Assembly (NCBI GenBank): GCA_964036315.1
Contig: OZ038485.1
Span: 72,970,824-73,034,823 of the forward strand
Length of the DNA stretch: 64,000 nucleotides
Reading direction: 5' to 3'
DNA from: Acanthosepion esculentum
Lineage: Eukaryota; Mollusca; Cephalopoda; Sepiida; Sepiidae
The translations under genes and the position numbers were made by a program. The notes beneath the pieces were generated by a model, which was not told where the DNA came from, did not search any database, and saw nothing but the letters and a program-made list of their open reading frames with translations. Positions 1-10,883 of the stretch are shown one piece after another; positions within the stretch are counted from its first letter, which is position 1; each line of letters begins with the position of its first letter.

Positions 1-263
1 TAACTTTGTGAAAACTGTTGAAACTTGTTGAAATGAATACTTTTCGATCGGTAACATATCGATTTTCAATAATTTTATTGGTTTTCTAAAGATTTCAATA
101 AGTAAATCAATTTTACAAACAACAGTGTTTAACGTTGAAAAACAAGCCAAAACAGCTTGCTTTTACACCTAAAATTCAATATTTTTCAAAACTTTGTAAA
201 ACTTAAAATTTGCAATATAACTTTGTGAAAACTGTTGAAACTTGTTGAAATCAATAGTTTTCG

Positions 264-280
264 ATCGATAACATATCGAT
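264..280. repeat. Inverted repeat ATCGATA-ACA-TATCGAT (representative copy)
   Basis: Seven-base perfect arms flank a three-base spacer, and the left arm overlaps the palindrome TCGATCGA at 261-268. The element recurs in every monomer. In the monomer class with GAATAC upstream, the left arm reads ATCGGTA, which breaks one DNA base pair but could still form a G-U pair in RNA from this strand. The arrangement gives two CGATA motifs in opposite orientation per monomer. A symmetric site of this kind could bind a dimeric protein; no binding factor can be named from the sequence. Confidence 0.85.
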
Positions 281-354
281 TTTCAATAATTTTATTGGTT
301 TTCTAAAGATTTCAATAAGTAAATCAATTTTACACGCAACCGTGTTTAACGTTG

Positions 355-381
355 AAAAACAAGCCAAAACAGCTTGCTTTT
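355..381 (+). repeat. Hairpin-forming inverted repeat, consensus form
   Basis: The stem pairs CAAGC (360-364) with GCTTG (372-376) around the seven-base loop CAAAACA. After one A-C mismatch, it continues as AAAA (355-358) with TTTT (378-381). The element is present in nearly every monomer and is the most GC-rich stretch of an otherwise AT-rich unit. The pairing could form as a cruciform in DNA or a hairpin in a transcript from either strand. Variant copies change both sides of the stem together, described separately. Confidence 0.85.
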
Positions 382-404
382 ACAACTAAAATTCAATATT
401 TTTC

Positions 405-467
405 AAAACTTTGTAAAACTTAAAATTTGCAATATAACTTTGTGAAAACTGTTGAAACTTGTTGAAA
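405..467. other. Phased A-tracts across the monomer junction (predicted curved DNA)
   Basis: A-tracts begin at 405, 415 and 422 in one monomer, then at 445, 455 and 465 in the next. The intervals 405-415, 445-455 and 455-465 are exactly 10 bp, close to the helical repeat. A-tracts repeated in phase with the helix are known to bend DNA. The pattern is part of every monomer, so each junction region is predicted to be intrinsically curved. Curvature was not calculated. Confidence 0.7.
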
Positions 468-594
468 TCAATAGTTTTCGATCGATAACATATCGATTTT
501 CAATAATTTTATTGGTTTTCTAAAGATTTCAATAAGTAAATCAATTTTACAAACAACAGTGTTTAACGTTGAAAAACAAGCCAAAACAGCTTGC

Positions 595-599
595 TTTTT
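595..599 (+). repeat. Five-T length variant (218-bp monomers)
   Basis: The T-run after GCTTGC has five T instead of four here and at 6236-6240, 11227-11231, 12964-12968, 14484-14488, 17089-17093, 17958-17962 and 20129-20133. These are the only eight such copies, all in the left third of the window. The pairs 595/6236, 12964/14484 and 17958/20129 are explained by segmental duplication, so the mutation arose fewer than eight times. The run lies just beyond the hairpin. Confidence 0.85.
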
Positions 600-1137
600 A
601 CACATAAAATTCAATATTTTTCAAAACTTTGTAAAACTTAAAATTTGCAATATAACTTTGTGAAAACTGTTGAAACTTGTTGAAATCAATAGTTTTCGAT
701 CGATAACATATCGATTTTCAATAATTTTATTGGTTTTCGAAAGATTTCAATAAGTAAATCAATTTTACAAACAACAGTGTTTAACGTTGAAAAACAAGCC
801 AAAACAGCTTGCTTTTACACCTAAAATTCAATATTTTTCAAAACTTTGTAAAACTTAAAATTTGCAATATAGCTTTGTGAAAACTGTTGAAACTTGTTGA
901 AATCAATACTTTTCGATCGATAACATATCGATTTTCAATAATTTTATTGGTTTTCTAAAGATTTCAATAAGTAAATCAATTTTACACGCAACCGTGTTTA
1001 AAGTTAAAAAACAAGCCAAAACAGCTTGCTTTTACACCTAAAATTCAATATTTTTCAAAACTTTGTAAAACTTAAAATTTGCAATATAACTTTGTGAAAA
1101 CTGTTGAAACTTGTTGAAATCAATAGTTTTCGATCGA

Positions 1138-4100
1138 TAACATATCGATTTTCAATAATTTTATTGGTTTTCTAAAGATTTCAATAAGTAAATCAATTTT
1201 ACAAACAACAGTGTTTAACGTTGAAAAACAAGCCAAAACAGCTTGCTTTTACACCTAAAATTCAATATTTTTCAAAACTTTGTAAAACTTAAAATTTGCA
1301 ATATAACTTTGTGAAAACTGTTGAAACTTGTTGAAATGAATACTTTTCGATCGGTAACATATCGATTTTCAATAATTTTATTGGTTTTCGAAAGATTTCA
1401 ATAAGTAAATGAATTTTACAAACAACCGTGTTTAACGTTGAAAAACAAGCCAAAGCAGCTTGCTTTTACACCTAAAATTCAATATTTTCAAAACTTTGTA
1501 AAACTTAAAATTTGCAATATAACTTTGTGAAAACTGTTGAAACTTGTTGAAATCAATAGTTTTCGATCGATAACATATCGATTTTCAATAATTTTATTGG
1601 TTTTCGAAAGATTTCAATAAGTAAATCAATTTTACAAACAACAGTGTTTAACGTTGAAAAACAAGCCAAAACAGCTTGCTTTTACACCTAAAATTCAATA
1701 TTTTTCAAAACTTTGTAAAACTTAAAATTTGCAATATAGCTTTGTGAAAACTGTTGAAACTTGTTGAAATCAATACTTTTCGATCGATAACATATCGATT
1801 TTCAATAATTTTATTGGTTTTCTAAAGATTTCAATAAGTAAATCAATTTTACACGCAACCGTGTTTAAAGTTAAAAAACAAGCCAAAACAGCTTGCTTTT
1901 ACACCTAAAATTCAATATTTTTCAAAACTTTGTAAAACTTAAAATTTGCAATATAACTTTGTGAAAACTGTTGAAACTTGTTGAAATCAATAGTTTTCGA
2001 TCGATAACATATCGATTTTCAATAATTTTATTGGTTTTCTAAAGATTTCAATAAGTAAATCAATTTTACAAACAACAGTGTTTAACGTTGAAAAACAAGC
2101 CAAAACAGCTTGCTTTTACACCTAAAATTCAATATTTTTCAAAACTTTGTAAAACTTAAAATTTGCAATATAACTTTGTGAAAACTGTTGAAACTTGTTG
2201 AAATCAATACTTTTCGATCGATAACATATCGATTTTCAATAATTTTATTGGTTTTCTAAAGATTTCAATAAGTAAATCAATTTTACACGCAACCATGTTT
2301 AACGTTGAAAAACAAGCCAAAACAGCTTGCTTTTACACCTAAAATTCAATATTTTTCAAAACTTTGTAAAACTTAAAATTTGCAATATAACTTTGTGAAA
2401 ACTGTTGAAACTTGTTGAAATCAATAGTTTTCGATCGGTAACATATCGATTTTCAATAATTTTATTGGTTTTCTAAAGATTTCAATAAGTAAATCAATTT
2501 TACACGCAACCGTGTTTAACGTTGAAAAACAAGCCAAAACAGCTTGCTTTTGCACCTAAAATTCAATATTTTTCAAAACTTTGTAAAACTTAAAATTTGC
2601 AATATAACTTTGTGAAAACTGTTGAAACTTGTTGAAATGAATACTTTTCGATCGGTAACATATCGATTTTCAATAATTTTATTGGTTTTCTAAAGATTTC
2701 AATAAGTAAATCAATTTTACAAACAACCGTGTTTAAGGTTGAAAAACAAGCCAAAACTGCTTGCTTTTACACCTAAAATTCAATATTTTTCAAAACTTTG
2801 TAAAACTTAAAATTTGCAATATAACTTTGTGAAAACTGTTGAAACTTGTTGAAATGAATACTTTTCGATCGGTAACATATCGATTTTCAATAATTTTATT
2901 GGTTTTCTAAAGATTTCAATAAGTAAATCAATTTTACAAACAACAGTGTTTAACGTTGAAAAACAAGCCAAAACAGCTTGCTTTTACAACTAAAATTCAA
3001 TATTTTTCAAAACTTTGTAAAACTTAAAATTTGCAATATAACTTTGTGAAAACTGTTGAAACTTGTTGAAATGAATACTTTTCGATCGGTAACATATCGA
3101 TTTTCAATAATTTTATTGGTTTTCTAAAGATTTCAATAAGTAAATCAATTTTACAAACAACAGTGTTTAACGTTGAAAAACAAGCCAAAACAGCTTGCTT
3201 TTACACCTAAAATTCAATATTTTTCAAAACTTTGTAAAACTTAAAATTTGCAATATAACTTTGTGAAAACTGTTGAAACTTGTTGAAATGAATACTTTTC
3301 GATCGGTAACATATCGATTTTCAATAATTTTATTGGTTTTCGAAAGATTTCAATAAGTAAATGAATTTTACAAACAACCGTGTTTAACGTTGAAAAACAA
3401 GCCAAAGCAGCTTGCTTTTACACCTAAAATTCAATATTTTCAAAACTTTGTAAAACTTAAAATTTGCAATATAACTTTGTGAAAACTGTTGAAACTTGTT
3501 GAAATCAATAGTTTTCGATCGATAACATATCGATTTTCAATAATTTTATTGGTTTTCGAAAGATTTCAATAAGTAAATCAATTTTACAAACAACAGTGTT
3601 TAACGTTGAAAAACAAGCCAAAACAGCTTGCTTTTACACCTAAAATTCAATATTTTTCAAAACTTTGTAAAACTTAAAATTTGCAATATAGCTTTGTGAA
3701 AACTGTTGAAACTTGTTGAAATCAATACTTTTCGATCGATAACATATCGATTTTCAATAATTTTATTGGTTTTCTAAAGATTTCAATAAGTAAATCAATT
3801 TTACACGCAACCGTGTTTAAAGTTAAAAAACAAGCCAAAACAGCTTGCTTTTACACCTAAAATTCAATATTTTTCAAAACTTTGTAAAACTTAAAATTTG
3901 CAATATAACTTTGTGAAAACTGTTGAAACTTGTTGAAATCAATAGTTTTCGATCGATAACATATCGATTTTCAATAATTTTATTGGTTTTCTAAAGATTT
4001 CAATAAGTAAATCAATTTTACAAACAACAGTGTTTAACGTTGAAAAACAAGCCAAAACAGCTTGCTTTTACACCTAAAATTCAATATTTTTCAAAACTTT

Positions 4101-4807
4101 GTAAAACTTAAAATTTGCAATATAACTTTGTGAAAACTGTTGAAACTTGTTGAAATCAATACTTTTCGATCGATAACATATCGATTTTCAATAATTTTAT
4201 TGGTTTTCTAAAGATTTCAATAAGTAAATCAATTTTGCACGCAACCATGTTTAACGTTGAAAAACAAGCCAAAACAGCTTGCTTTTACACCTAAAATTCA
4301 ATATTTTTCAAAACTTTGTAAAACTTAAAATTTGCAATATAACTTTGTGAAAACTGTTGAAACTTGTTGAAATCAATAGTTTTCGATCGGTAACATATCG
4401 ATTTTCAATAATTTTATTGGTTTTCTAAAGATTTCAATAAGTAAATCAATTTTACACGCAACCGTGTTTAACGTTGAAAAACAAGCCAAAACAGCTTGCT
4501 TTTGCACCTAAAATTCAATATTTTTCAAAACTTTGTAAAACTTAAAATTTGCAATATAACTTTGTGAAAACTGTTGAAACTTGTTGAAATGAATACTTTT
4601 CGATCGGTAACATATCGATTTTCAATAATTTTATTGGTTTTCTAAAGATTTCAATAAGTAAATCAATTTTACAAACAACCGTGTTTAAGGTTGAAAAACA
4701 AGCCAAAACTGCTTGCTTTTACACCTAAAATTCAATATTTTTCAAAACTTTGTAAAACTTAAAATTTGCAATATAACTTTGTGAAAACTGTTGAAACTTG
4801 TTGAAAT
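1138..4807 (+). repeat. Nine-monomer segmental repeat, displacement 1,952 bp
   Basis: Sequence 1138-2855 matches 3090-4807 monomer by monomer. Shared private markers are the short monomer with CAAAGCAGC and a four-T run (T-runs at 1485-1488 and 3437-3440), the AAGTTAAAAA variant (1868 and 3820) and CAACCATG (2290 and 4242). The displacement is 9 x 217 minus 1, the missing base being in the short monomer. The match stops at 1137/3089 (A versus G) and at 2856/4808 (G versus C). One difference inside is ATTTTGCACG near 4230 against ATTTTACACG near 2278. The copies are adjacent, consistent with unequal exchange in register. Confidence 0.85.
1304..1519 (+). repeat. Short 216-bp variant monomer, propagated three times
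   Basis: This copy has four instead of five T in CAATATTTTC, plus CAAAGCAGC in the hairpin, AATGAATTTT instead of AATCAATTTT, and TTTTCGAAAG. The identical combination occurs at 3256-3471 and 6945-7160, matching the 1,952 and 5,641-bp displacements. It serves as a fingerprint of those duplications. Confidence 0.85.
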
Positions 4808-6109
4808 CAATAGTTTTCGATCGATAACATATCGATTTTCAATAATTTTATTGGTTTTCTAAAGATTTCAATAAGTAAATCAATTTTACAAACAACAGTG
4901 TTTAACGTTGAAAAACAAGCCAAAACAGCTTGCTTTTACACCTAAAATTCAATATTTTTCAAAACTTTGTAAAACTTAAAATTTGCAATATAACTTTGTG
5001 AAAACTGTTGAAACTTGTTGAAATGAATACTTTTCGATCGGTAACATATCGATTTTCAATAATTTTATTGGTTTTCTAAAGATTTCAATAAGTAAATCAA
5101 TTTTACAAACAACCGTGTTTAAGGTTGAAAAACAAGCCAAAACAGCTTGCTTTTACACATAAAATTCAATATTTTTCAAAACTTTGTAAAACTTAAAATT
5201 TGCAATATAACTTTGTGAAAACTGTTGAAACTTGTTGAAATGAATACTTTTCGATCGGTAACATATCGATTTTCAATAATTTTATTGGTTTTCTAAAGAT
5301 TTCAATAAGTAAATCAATTTTACAAACAACAGTGTTTAACGTTGAAAAACGAGCCAAAACAGCTTGCTTTTACACCTAAAATTCAATATTTTTCAAAACT
5401 TTGTAAAACATAAAATTTGCAATATAACTTTGTGAAAATTGTTTAAACTTGTTGAAATGAATACTTTTCGATCGGTAACATATCGATTTTCAATAATTTT
5501 ATTGGTTTTCTAAAGATTTCAATAAGTAAATCAATTTTACAAACAACCGTGTTTAAGGTTGAAAAACAAGCCAAAACAGCTTGCTTTTACACCTAAAATT
5601 CAATATTTTTCAAAACTTTGTAAAACTTAAAATTTGCAATATAACTTTGTGAAAACTGTTGAAACTTGTTGAAATCAATAGTTTTCGATCGATAACATAT
5701 CGATTTTCAATAATTTTATTGGTTTTCTAAAGATTTCAATAAGTAAATCAATTTTACACGCAACCGTGTTTAACGTTGAAAAACAAGCCAAAACAGCTTG
5801 CTTTTACACCTAAAATTCAATATTTTTCAAAACTTTGTAAAACTTAAAATTTGCAATATAACTTTGTGAAAACTGTTGAAACTTGTTGAAATCAATAGTT
5901 TTCGATCGATAACATATCGATTTTCAATAATTTTATTGGTTTTCTAAAGATTTCAATAAGTAAATCAATTTTACACGCAACCGTGTTTAACGTTGAAAAA
6001 CAAGCCAAAACAGCTTGCTTTTACAACTAAAATTCAATATTTTTCAAAACTTTGTAAAACTTAAAATTTGCAATATAACTTTGTGAAAACTGTTGAAACT
6101 TGTTGAAAT
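4711..6109 (+). repeat. 1.4-kb segment, first copy (repeated at 9485-10883)
   Basis: About 6.4 monomers recur at displacement 4,774 bp (22 x 217). Shared rare markers are CGAGCC in the hairpin stem (5350 and 10124), AAACATAAAA replacing AAACTTAAAA (5406 and 10180), AAAATTGTTTAAAC (5436 and 10210) and ACAACTAAAA (6024 and 10798). The match breaks at 4710/9484 (T versus A) and 6110/10884 (C versus G). The segment overlaps the start of the 5,641-bp repeat, so the two exchanges happened on overlapping substrates. Confidence 0.8.
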
Positions 6110-8930
6110 CAATAGTTTTCGATCGATAACATATCGATTTTCAATAATTTTATTGGTTTTCTAAAGATTTCAATAAGTAAATCAATTTTACAAACAACAG
6201 TGTTTAACGTTGAAAAACAAGCCAAAACAGCTTGCTTTTTACACATAAAATTCAATATTTTTCAAAACTTTGTAAAACTTAAAATTTGCAATATAACTTT
6301 GTGAAAACTGTTGAAACTTGTTGAAATCAATAGTTTTCGATCGATAACATATCGATTTTCAATAATTTTATTGGTTTTCGAAAGATTTCAATAAGTAAAT
6401 CAATTTTACAAACAACAGTGTTTAACGTTGAAAAACAAGCCAAAACAGCTTGCTTTTACACCTAAAATTCAATATTTTTCAAAACTTTGTAAAACTTAAA
6501 ATTTGCAATATAGCTTTGTGAAAACTGTTGAAACTTGTTGAAATCAATACTTTTCGATCGATAACATATCGATTTTCAATAATTTTATTGGTTTTCTAAA
6601 GATTTCAATAAGTAAATCAATTTTACACGCAACCGTGTTTAAAGTTAAAAAACAAGCCAAAACAGCTTGCTTTTACACCTAAAATTCAATATTTTTCAAA
6701 ACTTTGTAAAACTTAAAATTTGCAATATAACTTTGTGAAAACTGTTGAAACTTGTTGAAATCAATAGTTTTCGATCGATAACATATCGATTTTCAATAAT
6801 TTTATTGGTTTTCTAAAGATTTCAATAAGTAAATCAATTTTACAAACAACAGTGTTTAACGTTGAAAAACAAGCCAAAACAGCTTGCTTTTACACCTAAA
6901 ATTCAATATTTTTCAAAACTTTGTAAAACTTAAAATTTGCAATATAACTTTGTGAAAACTGTTGAAACTTGTTGAAATGAATACTTTTCGATCGGTAACA
7001 TATCGATTTTCAATAATTTTATTGGTTTTCGAAAGATTTCAATAAGTAAATGAATTTTACAAACAACCGTGTTTAACGTTGAAAAACAAGCCAAAGCAGC
7101 TTGCTTTTACACCTAAAATTCAATATTTTCAAAACTTTGTAAAACTTAAAATTTGCAATATAACTTTGTGAAAACTGTTGAAACTTGTTGAAATCAATAG
7201 TTTTCGATCGATAACATATCGATTTTCAATAATTTTATTGGTTTTCGAAAGATTTCAATAAGTAAATCAATTTTACAAACAACAGTGTTTAACGTTGAAA
7301 AACAAGCCAAAACAGCTTGCTTTTACACCTAAAATTCAATATTTTTCAAAACTTTGTAAAACTTAAAATTTGCAATATAGCTTTGTGAAAACTGTTGAAA
7401 CTTGTTGAAATCAATACTTTTCGATCGATAACATATCGATTTTCAATAATTTTATTGGTTTTCTAAAGATTTCAATAAGTAAATCAATTTTACACGCAAC
7501 CGTGTTTAAAGTTAAAAAACAAGCCAAAACAGCTTGCTTTTACACCTAAAATTCAATATTTTTCAAAACTTTGTAAAACTTAAAATTTGCAATATAACTT
7601 TGTGAAAACTGTTGAAACTTGTTGAAATCAATAGTTTTCGATCGATAACATATCGATTTTCAATAATTTTATTGGTTTTCTAAAGATTTCAATAAGTAAA
7701 TCAATTTTACAAACAACAGTGTTTAACGTTGAAAAACAAGCCAAAACAGCTTGCTTTTACACCTAAAATTCAATATTTTTCAAAACTTTGTAAAACTTAA
7801 AATTTGCAATATAACTTTGTGAAAACTGTTGAAACTTGTTGAAATCAATACTTTTCGATCGATAACATATCGATTTTCAATAATTTTATTGGTTTTCTAA
7901 AGATTTCAATAAGTAAATCAATTTTACACGCAACCATGTTTAACGTTGAAAAACAAGCCAAAACAGCTTGCTTTTACACCTAAAATTCAATATTTTTCAA
8001 AACTTTGTAAAACTTAAAATTTGCAATATAACTTTGTGAAAACTGTTGAAACTTGTTGAAATCAATAGTTTTCGATCGGTAACATATCGATTTTCAATAA
8101 TTTTATTGGTTTTCTAAAGATTTCAATAAGTAAATCAATTTTACACGCAACCGTGTTTAACGTTGAAAAACAAGCCAAAACAGCTTGCTTTTGCACCTAA
8201 AATTCAATATTTTTCAAAACTTTGTAAAACTTAAAATTTGCAATATAACTTTGTGAAAACTGTTGAAACTTGTTGAAATGAATACTTTTCGATCGGTAAC
8301 ATATCGATTTTCAATAATTTTATTGGTTTTCTAAAGATTTCAATAAGTAAATCAATTTTACAAACAACCGTGTTTAAGGTTGAAAAACAAGCCAAAACTG
8401 CTTGCTTTTACACCTAAAATTCAATATTTTTCAAAACTTTGTAAAACTTAAAATTTGCAATATAACTTTGTGAAAACTGTTGAAACTTGTTGAAATGAAT
8501 ACTTTTCGATCGGTAACATATCGATTTTCAATAATTTTATTGGTTTTCTAAAGATTTCAATAAGTAAATCAATTTTACAAACAACAGTGTTTAACGTTGA
8601 AAAACAAGCCAAAACAGCTTGCTTTTACAACTAAAATTCAATATTTTTCAAAACTTTGTAAAACTTAAAATTTGCAATATAACTTTGTGAAAACTGTTGA
8701 AACTTGTTGAAATGAATACTTTTCGATCGGTAACATATCGATTTTCAATAATTTTATTGGTTTTCTAAAGATTTCAATAAGTAAATCAATTTTACAAACA
8801 ACAGTGTTTAACGTTGAAAAACAAGCCAAAACAGCTTGCTTTTACACCTAAAATTCAATATTTTTCAAAACTTTGTAAAACTTAAAATTTGCAATATAAC
8901 TTTGTGAAAACTGTTGAAACTTGTTGAAAT
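5766..8930 (+). repeat. 3.2-kb segment, second copy (first at 125-3289)
   Basis: This is the downstream copy, at displacement 5,641 bp. It contains its own 216-bp monomer at 6945-7160, with the four-T run at 7126-7129, and its own five-T monomer at 6236-6240. The second copy of the 1,952-bp repeat (3090-4807) has no counterpart inside this segment. That suggests the 5,641-bp displacement was created with, or lengthened by, that local expansion. Confidence 0.85.
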
Positions 8931-9484
8931 CAATAGTTTTCGATCGATAACATATCGATTTTCAATAATTTTATTGGTTTTCTAAAGATTTCAATAAGTA
9001 AATCAATTTTACACGCAACCGTGTTTAACGTTGAAAAACAAGCCAAAACAGCTTGCTTTTGCACCTAAAATTCAATATTTTTCAAAACTTTGTAAAACTT
9101 AAAATTTGCAATATAACTTTGTGAAAACTGTTGAAACTTGTTGAAATGAATACTTTTCGATCGGTAACATATCGATTTTCAATAATTTTATTGGTTTTCT
9201 AAAGATTTCAATAAGTAAATCAATTTTACAAACAACCGTGTTTAAGGTTGAAAAACAAGCCAAAACAGCTTGCTTTTACACATAAAATTCAATATTTTTC
9301 AAAACTTTGTAAAACTTAAAATTTGCAATATAACTTTGTGAAAACTGTTGAAAATTGTTGAAATCAATAGTTTTCGATCGATAACATATCGATTTTCAAT
9401 AATTTTATTGGTTTTCTAAAGATTTCAATAAGTAAATCAATTTTACAAACAACAGTGTTTAACGTTGAAAAACAAGCCAAAACA

Positions 9485-10883
9485 GCTTGCTTTTACACCT
9501 AAAATTCAATATTTTTCAAAACTTTGTAAAACTTAAAATTTGCAATATAACTTTGTGAAAACTGTTGAAACTTGTTGAAATCAATAGTTTTCGATCGATA
9601 ACATATCGATTTTCAATAATTTTATTGGTTTTCTAAAGATTTCAATAAGTAAATCAATTTTACAAACAACAGTGTTTAACGTTGAAAAACAAGCCAAAAC
9701 AGCTTGCTTTTACACCTAAAATTCAATATTTTTCAAAACTTTGTAAAACTTAAAATTTGCAATATAACTTTGTGAAAACTGTTGAAACTTGTTGAAATGA
9801 ATACTTTTCGATCGGTAACATATCGATTTTCAATAATTTTATTGGTTTTCTAAAGATTTCAATAAGTAAATCAATTTTACAAACAACCGTGTTTAAGGTT
9901 GAAAAACAAGCCAAAACAGCTTGCTTTTACACATAAAATTCAATATTTTTCAAAACTTTGTAAAACTTAAAATTTGCAATATAACTTTGTGAAAACTGTT
10001 GAAACTTGTTGAAATGAATACTTTTCGATCGGTAACATATCGATTTTCAATAATTTTATTGGTTTTCTAAAGATTTCAATAAGTAAATCAATTTTACAAA
10101 CAACAGTGTTTAACGTTGAAAAACGAGCCAAAACAGCTTGCTTTTACACCTAAAATTCAATATTTTTCAAAACTTTGTAAAACATAAAATTTGCAATATA
10201 ACTTTGTGAAAATTGTTTAAACTTGTTGAAATGAATACTTTTCGATCGGTAACATATCGATTTTCAATAATTTTATTGGTTTTCTAAAGATTTCAATAAG
10301 TAAATCAATTTTACAAACAACCGTGTTTAAGGTTGAAAAACAAGCCAAAACAGCTTGCTTTTACACCTAAAATTCAATATTTTTCAAAACTTTGTAAAAC
10401 TTAAAATTTGCAATATAACTTTGTGAAAACTGTTGAAACTTGTTGAAATCAATAGTTTTCGATCGATAACATATCGATTTTCAATAATTTTATTGGTTTT
10501 CTAAAGATTTCAATAAGTAAATCAATTTTACACGCAACCGTGTTTAACGTTGAAAAACAAGCCAAAACAGCTTGCTTTTACACCTAAAATTCAATATTTT
10601 TCAAAACTTTGTAAAACTTAAAATTTGCAATATAACTTTGTGAAAACTGTTGAAACTTGTTGAAATCAATAGTTTTCGATCGATAACATATCGATTTTCA
10701 ATAATTTTATTGGTTTTCTAAAGATTTCAATAAGTAAATCAATTTTACACGCAACCGTGTTTAACGTTGAAAAACAAGCCAAAACAGCTTGCTTTTACAA
10801 CTAAAATTCAATATTTTTCAAAACTTTGTAAAACTTAAAATTTGCAATATAACTTTGTGAAAACTGTTGAAACTTGTTGAAAT
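9485..10883 (+). repeat. 1.4-kb segment, second copy (first at 4711-6109)
   Basis: This is the downstream copy of the 4,774-bp displaced segment and carries the same rare hairpin change CGAGCC and the same AAAATTGTTTAAAC variant near 10,210. The interval 8931-9484 before it is ordinary monomers of mixed class with no long match that I could follow. Confidence 0.8.

Larger units (their letters stand above)
218..434 (+). repeat. Reference satellite monomer with internal map
   Basis: This copy is used as the coordinate frame. Offsets: 11-33 hold three A-tracts 10 bp apart; 35-40 are the variable CAATAG or GAATAC site; 44-51 are the palindrome TCGATCGA; 47-63 are the inverted repeat ATCGATA-ACA-TATCGAT; 77-81 are ATTGG; 115-126 are the most variable segment (ACACGCAACCGT here, ACAAACAACAGT or a TTCATAGAGCC-type version elsewhere); 131-136 are AACGTT, replaced by AAGGTT in another class; 138-164 are a hairpin; 188-208 hold further A-tracts. 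GC content is 55 of 217 bases. It is a typical copy, not a computed consensus, and the start base is a convenience because the array has no natural start. Confidence 0.95.
125..3289 (+). repeat. 3.2-kb segment, first copy (repeated at 5766-8930)
   Basis: This segment recurs 5,641 bp downstream (26 x 217 minus 1). Diagnostic matches: ACAACTAAAA at 383 and 6024, the five-T run at 595 and 6236, AAGTTAAAAA at 1001 and 6642 and at 1868 and 7509, CAACCATG at 2290 and 7931, and ACAACTAAAA again at 2987 and 8628. Matching ends at base 124 (A versus C) and base 3290 (G versus C). The segment also contains the left copy of the 1,952-bp repeat, so the two duplications are nested. Confidence 0.85.

Noticed and set aside
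258..275. Possible CENP-B box around TTTCGATCGATAACAT
   Set aside because: The left half fits TTCG....A, but the required CGGG core is absent (ACAT at that place), and the GGTA class loses the A as well.
218..434. CCAAT box, TATA-like and AATAAA-like strings in each monomer (for example ATTGG at offset 77 and AATAAA on the minus strand)
   Set aside because: Such short strings are expected by chance in 75% A+T sequence and have no associated gene. They could influence satellite transcription, but nothing in the sequence supports that.
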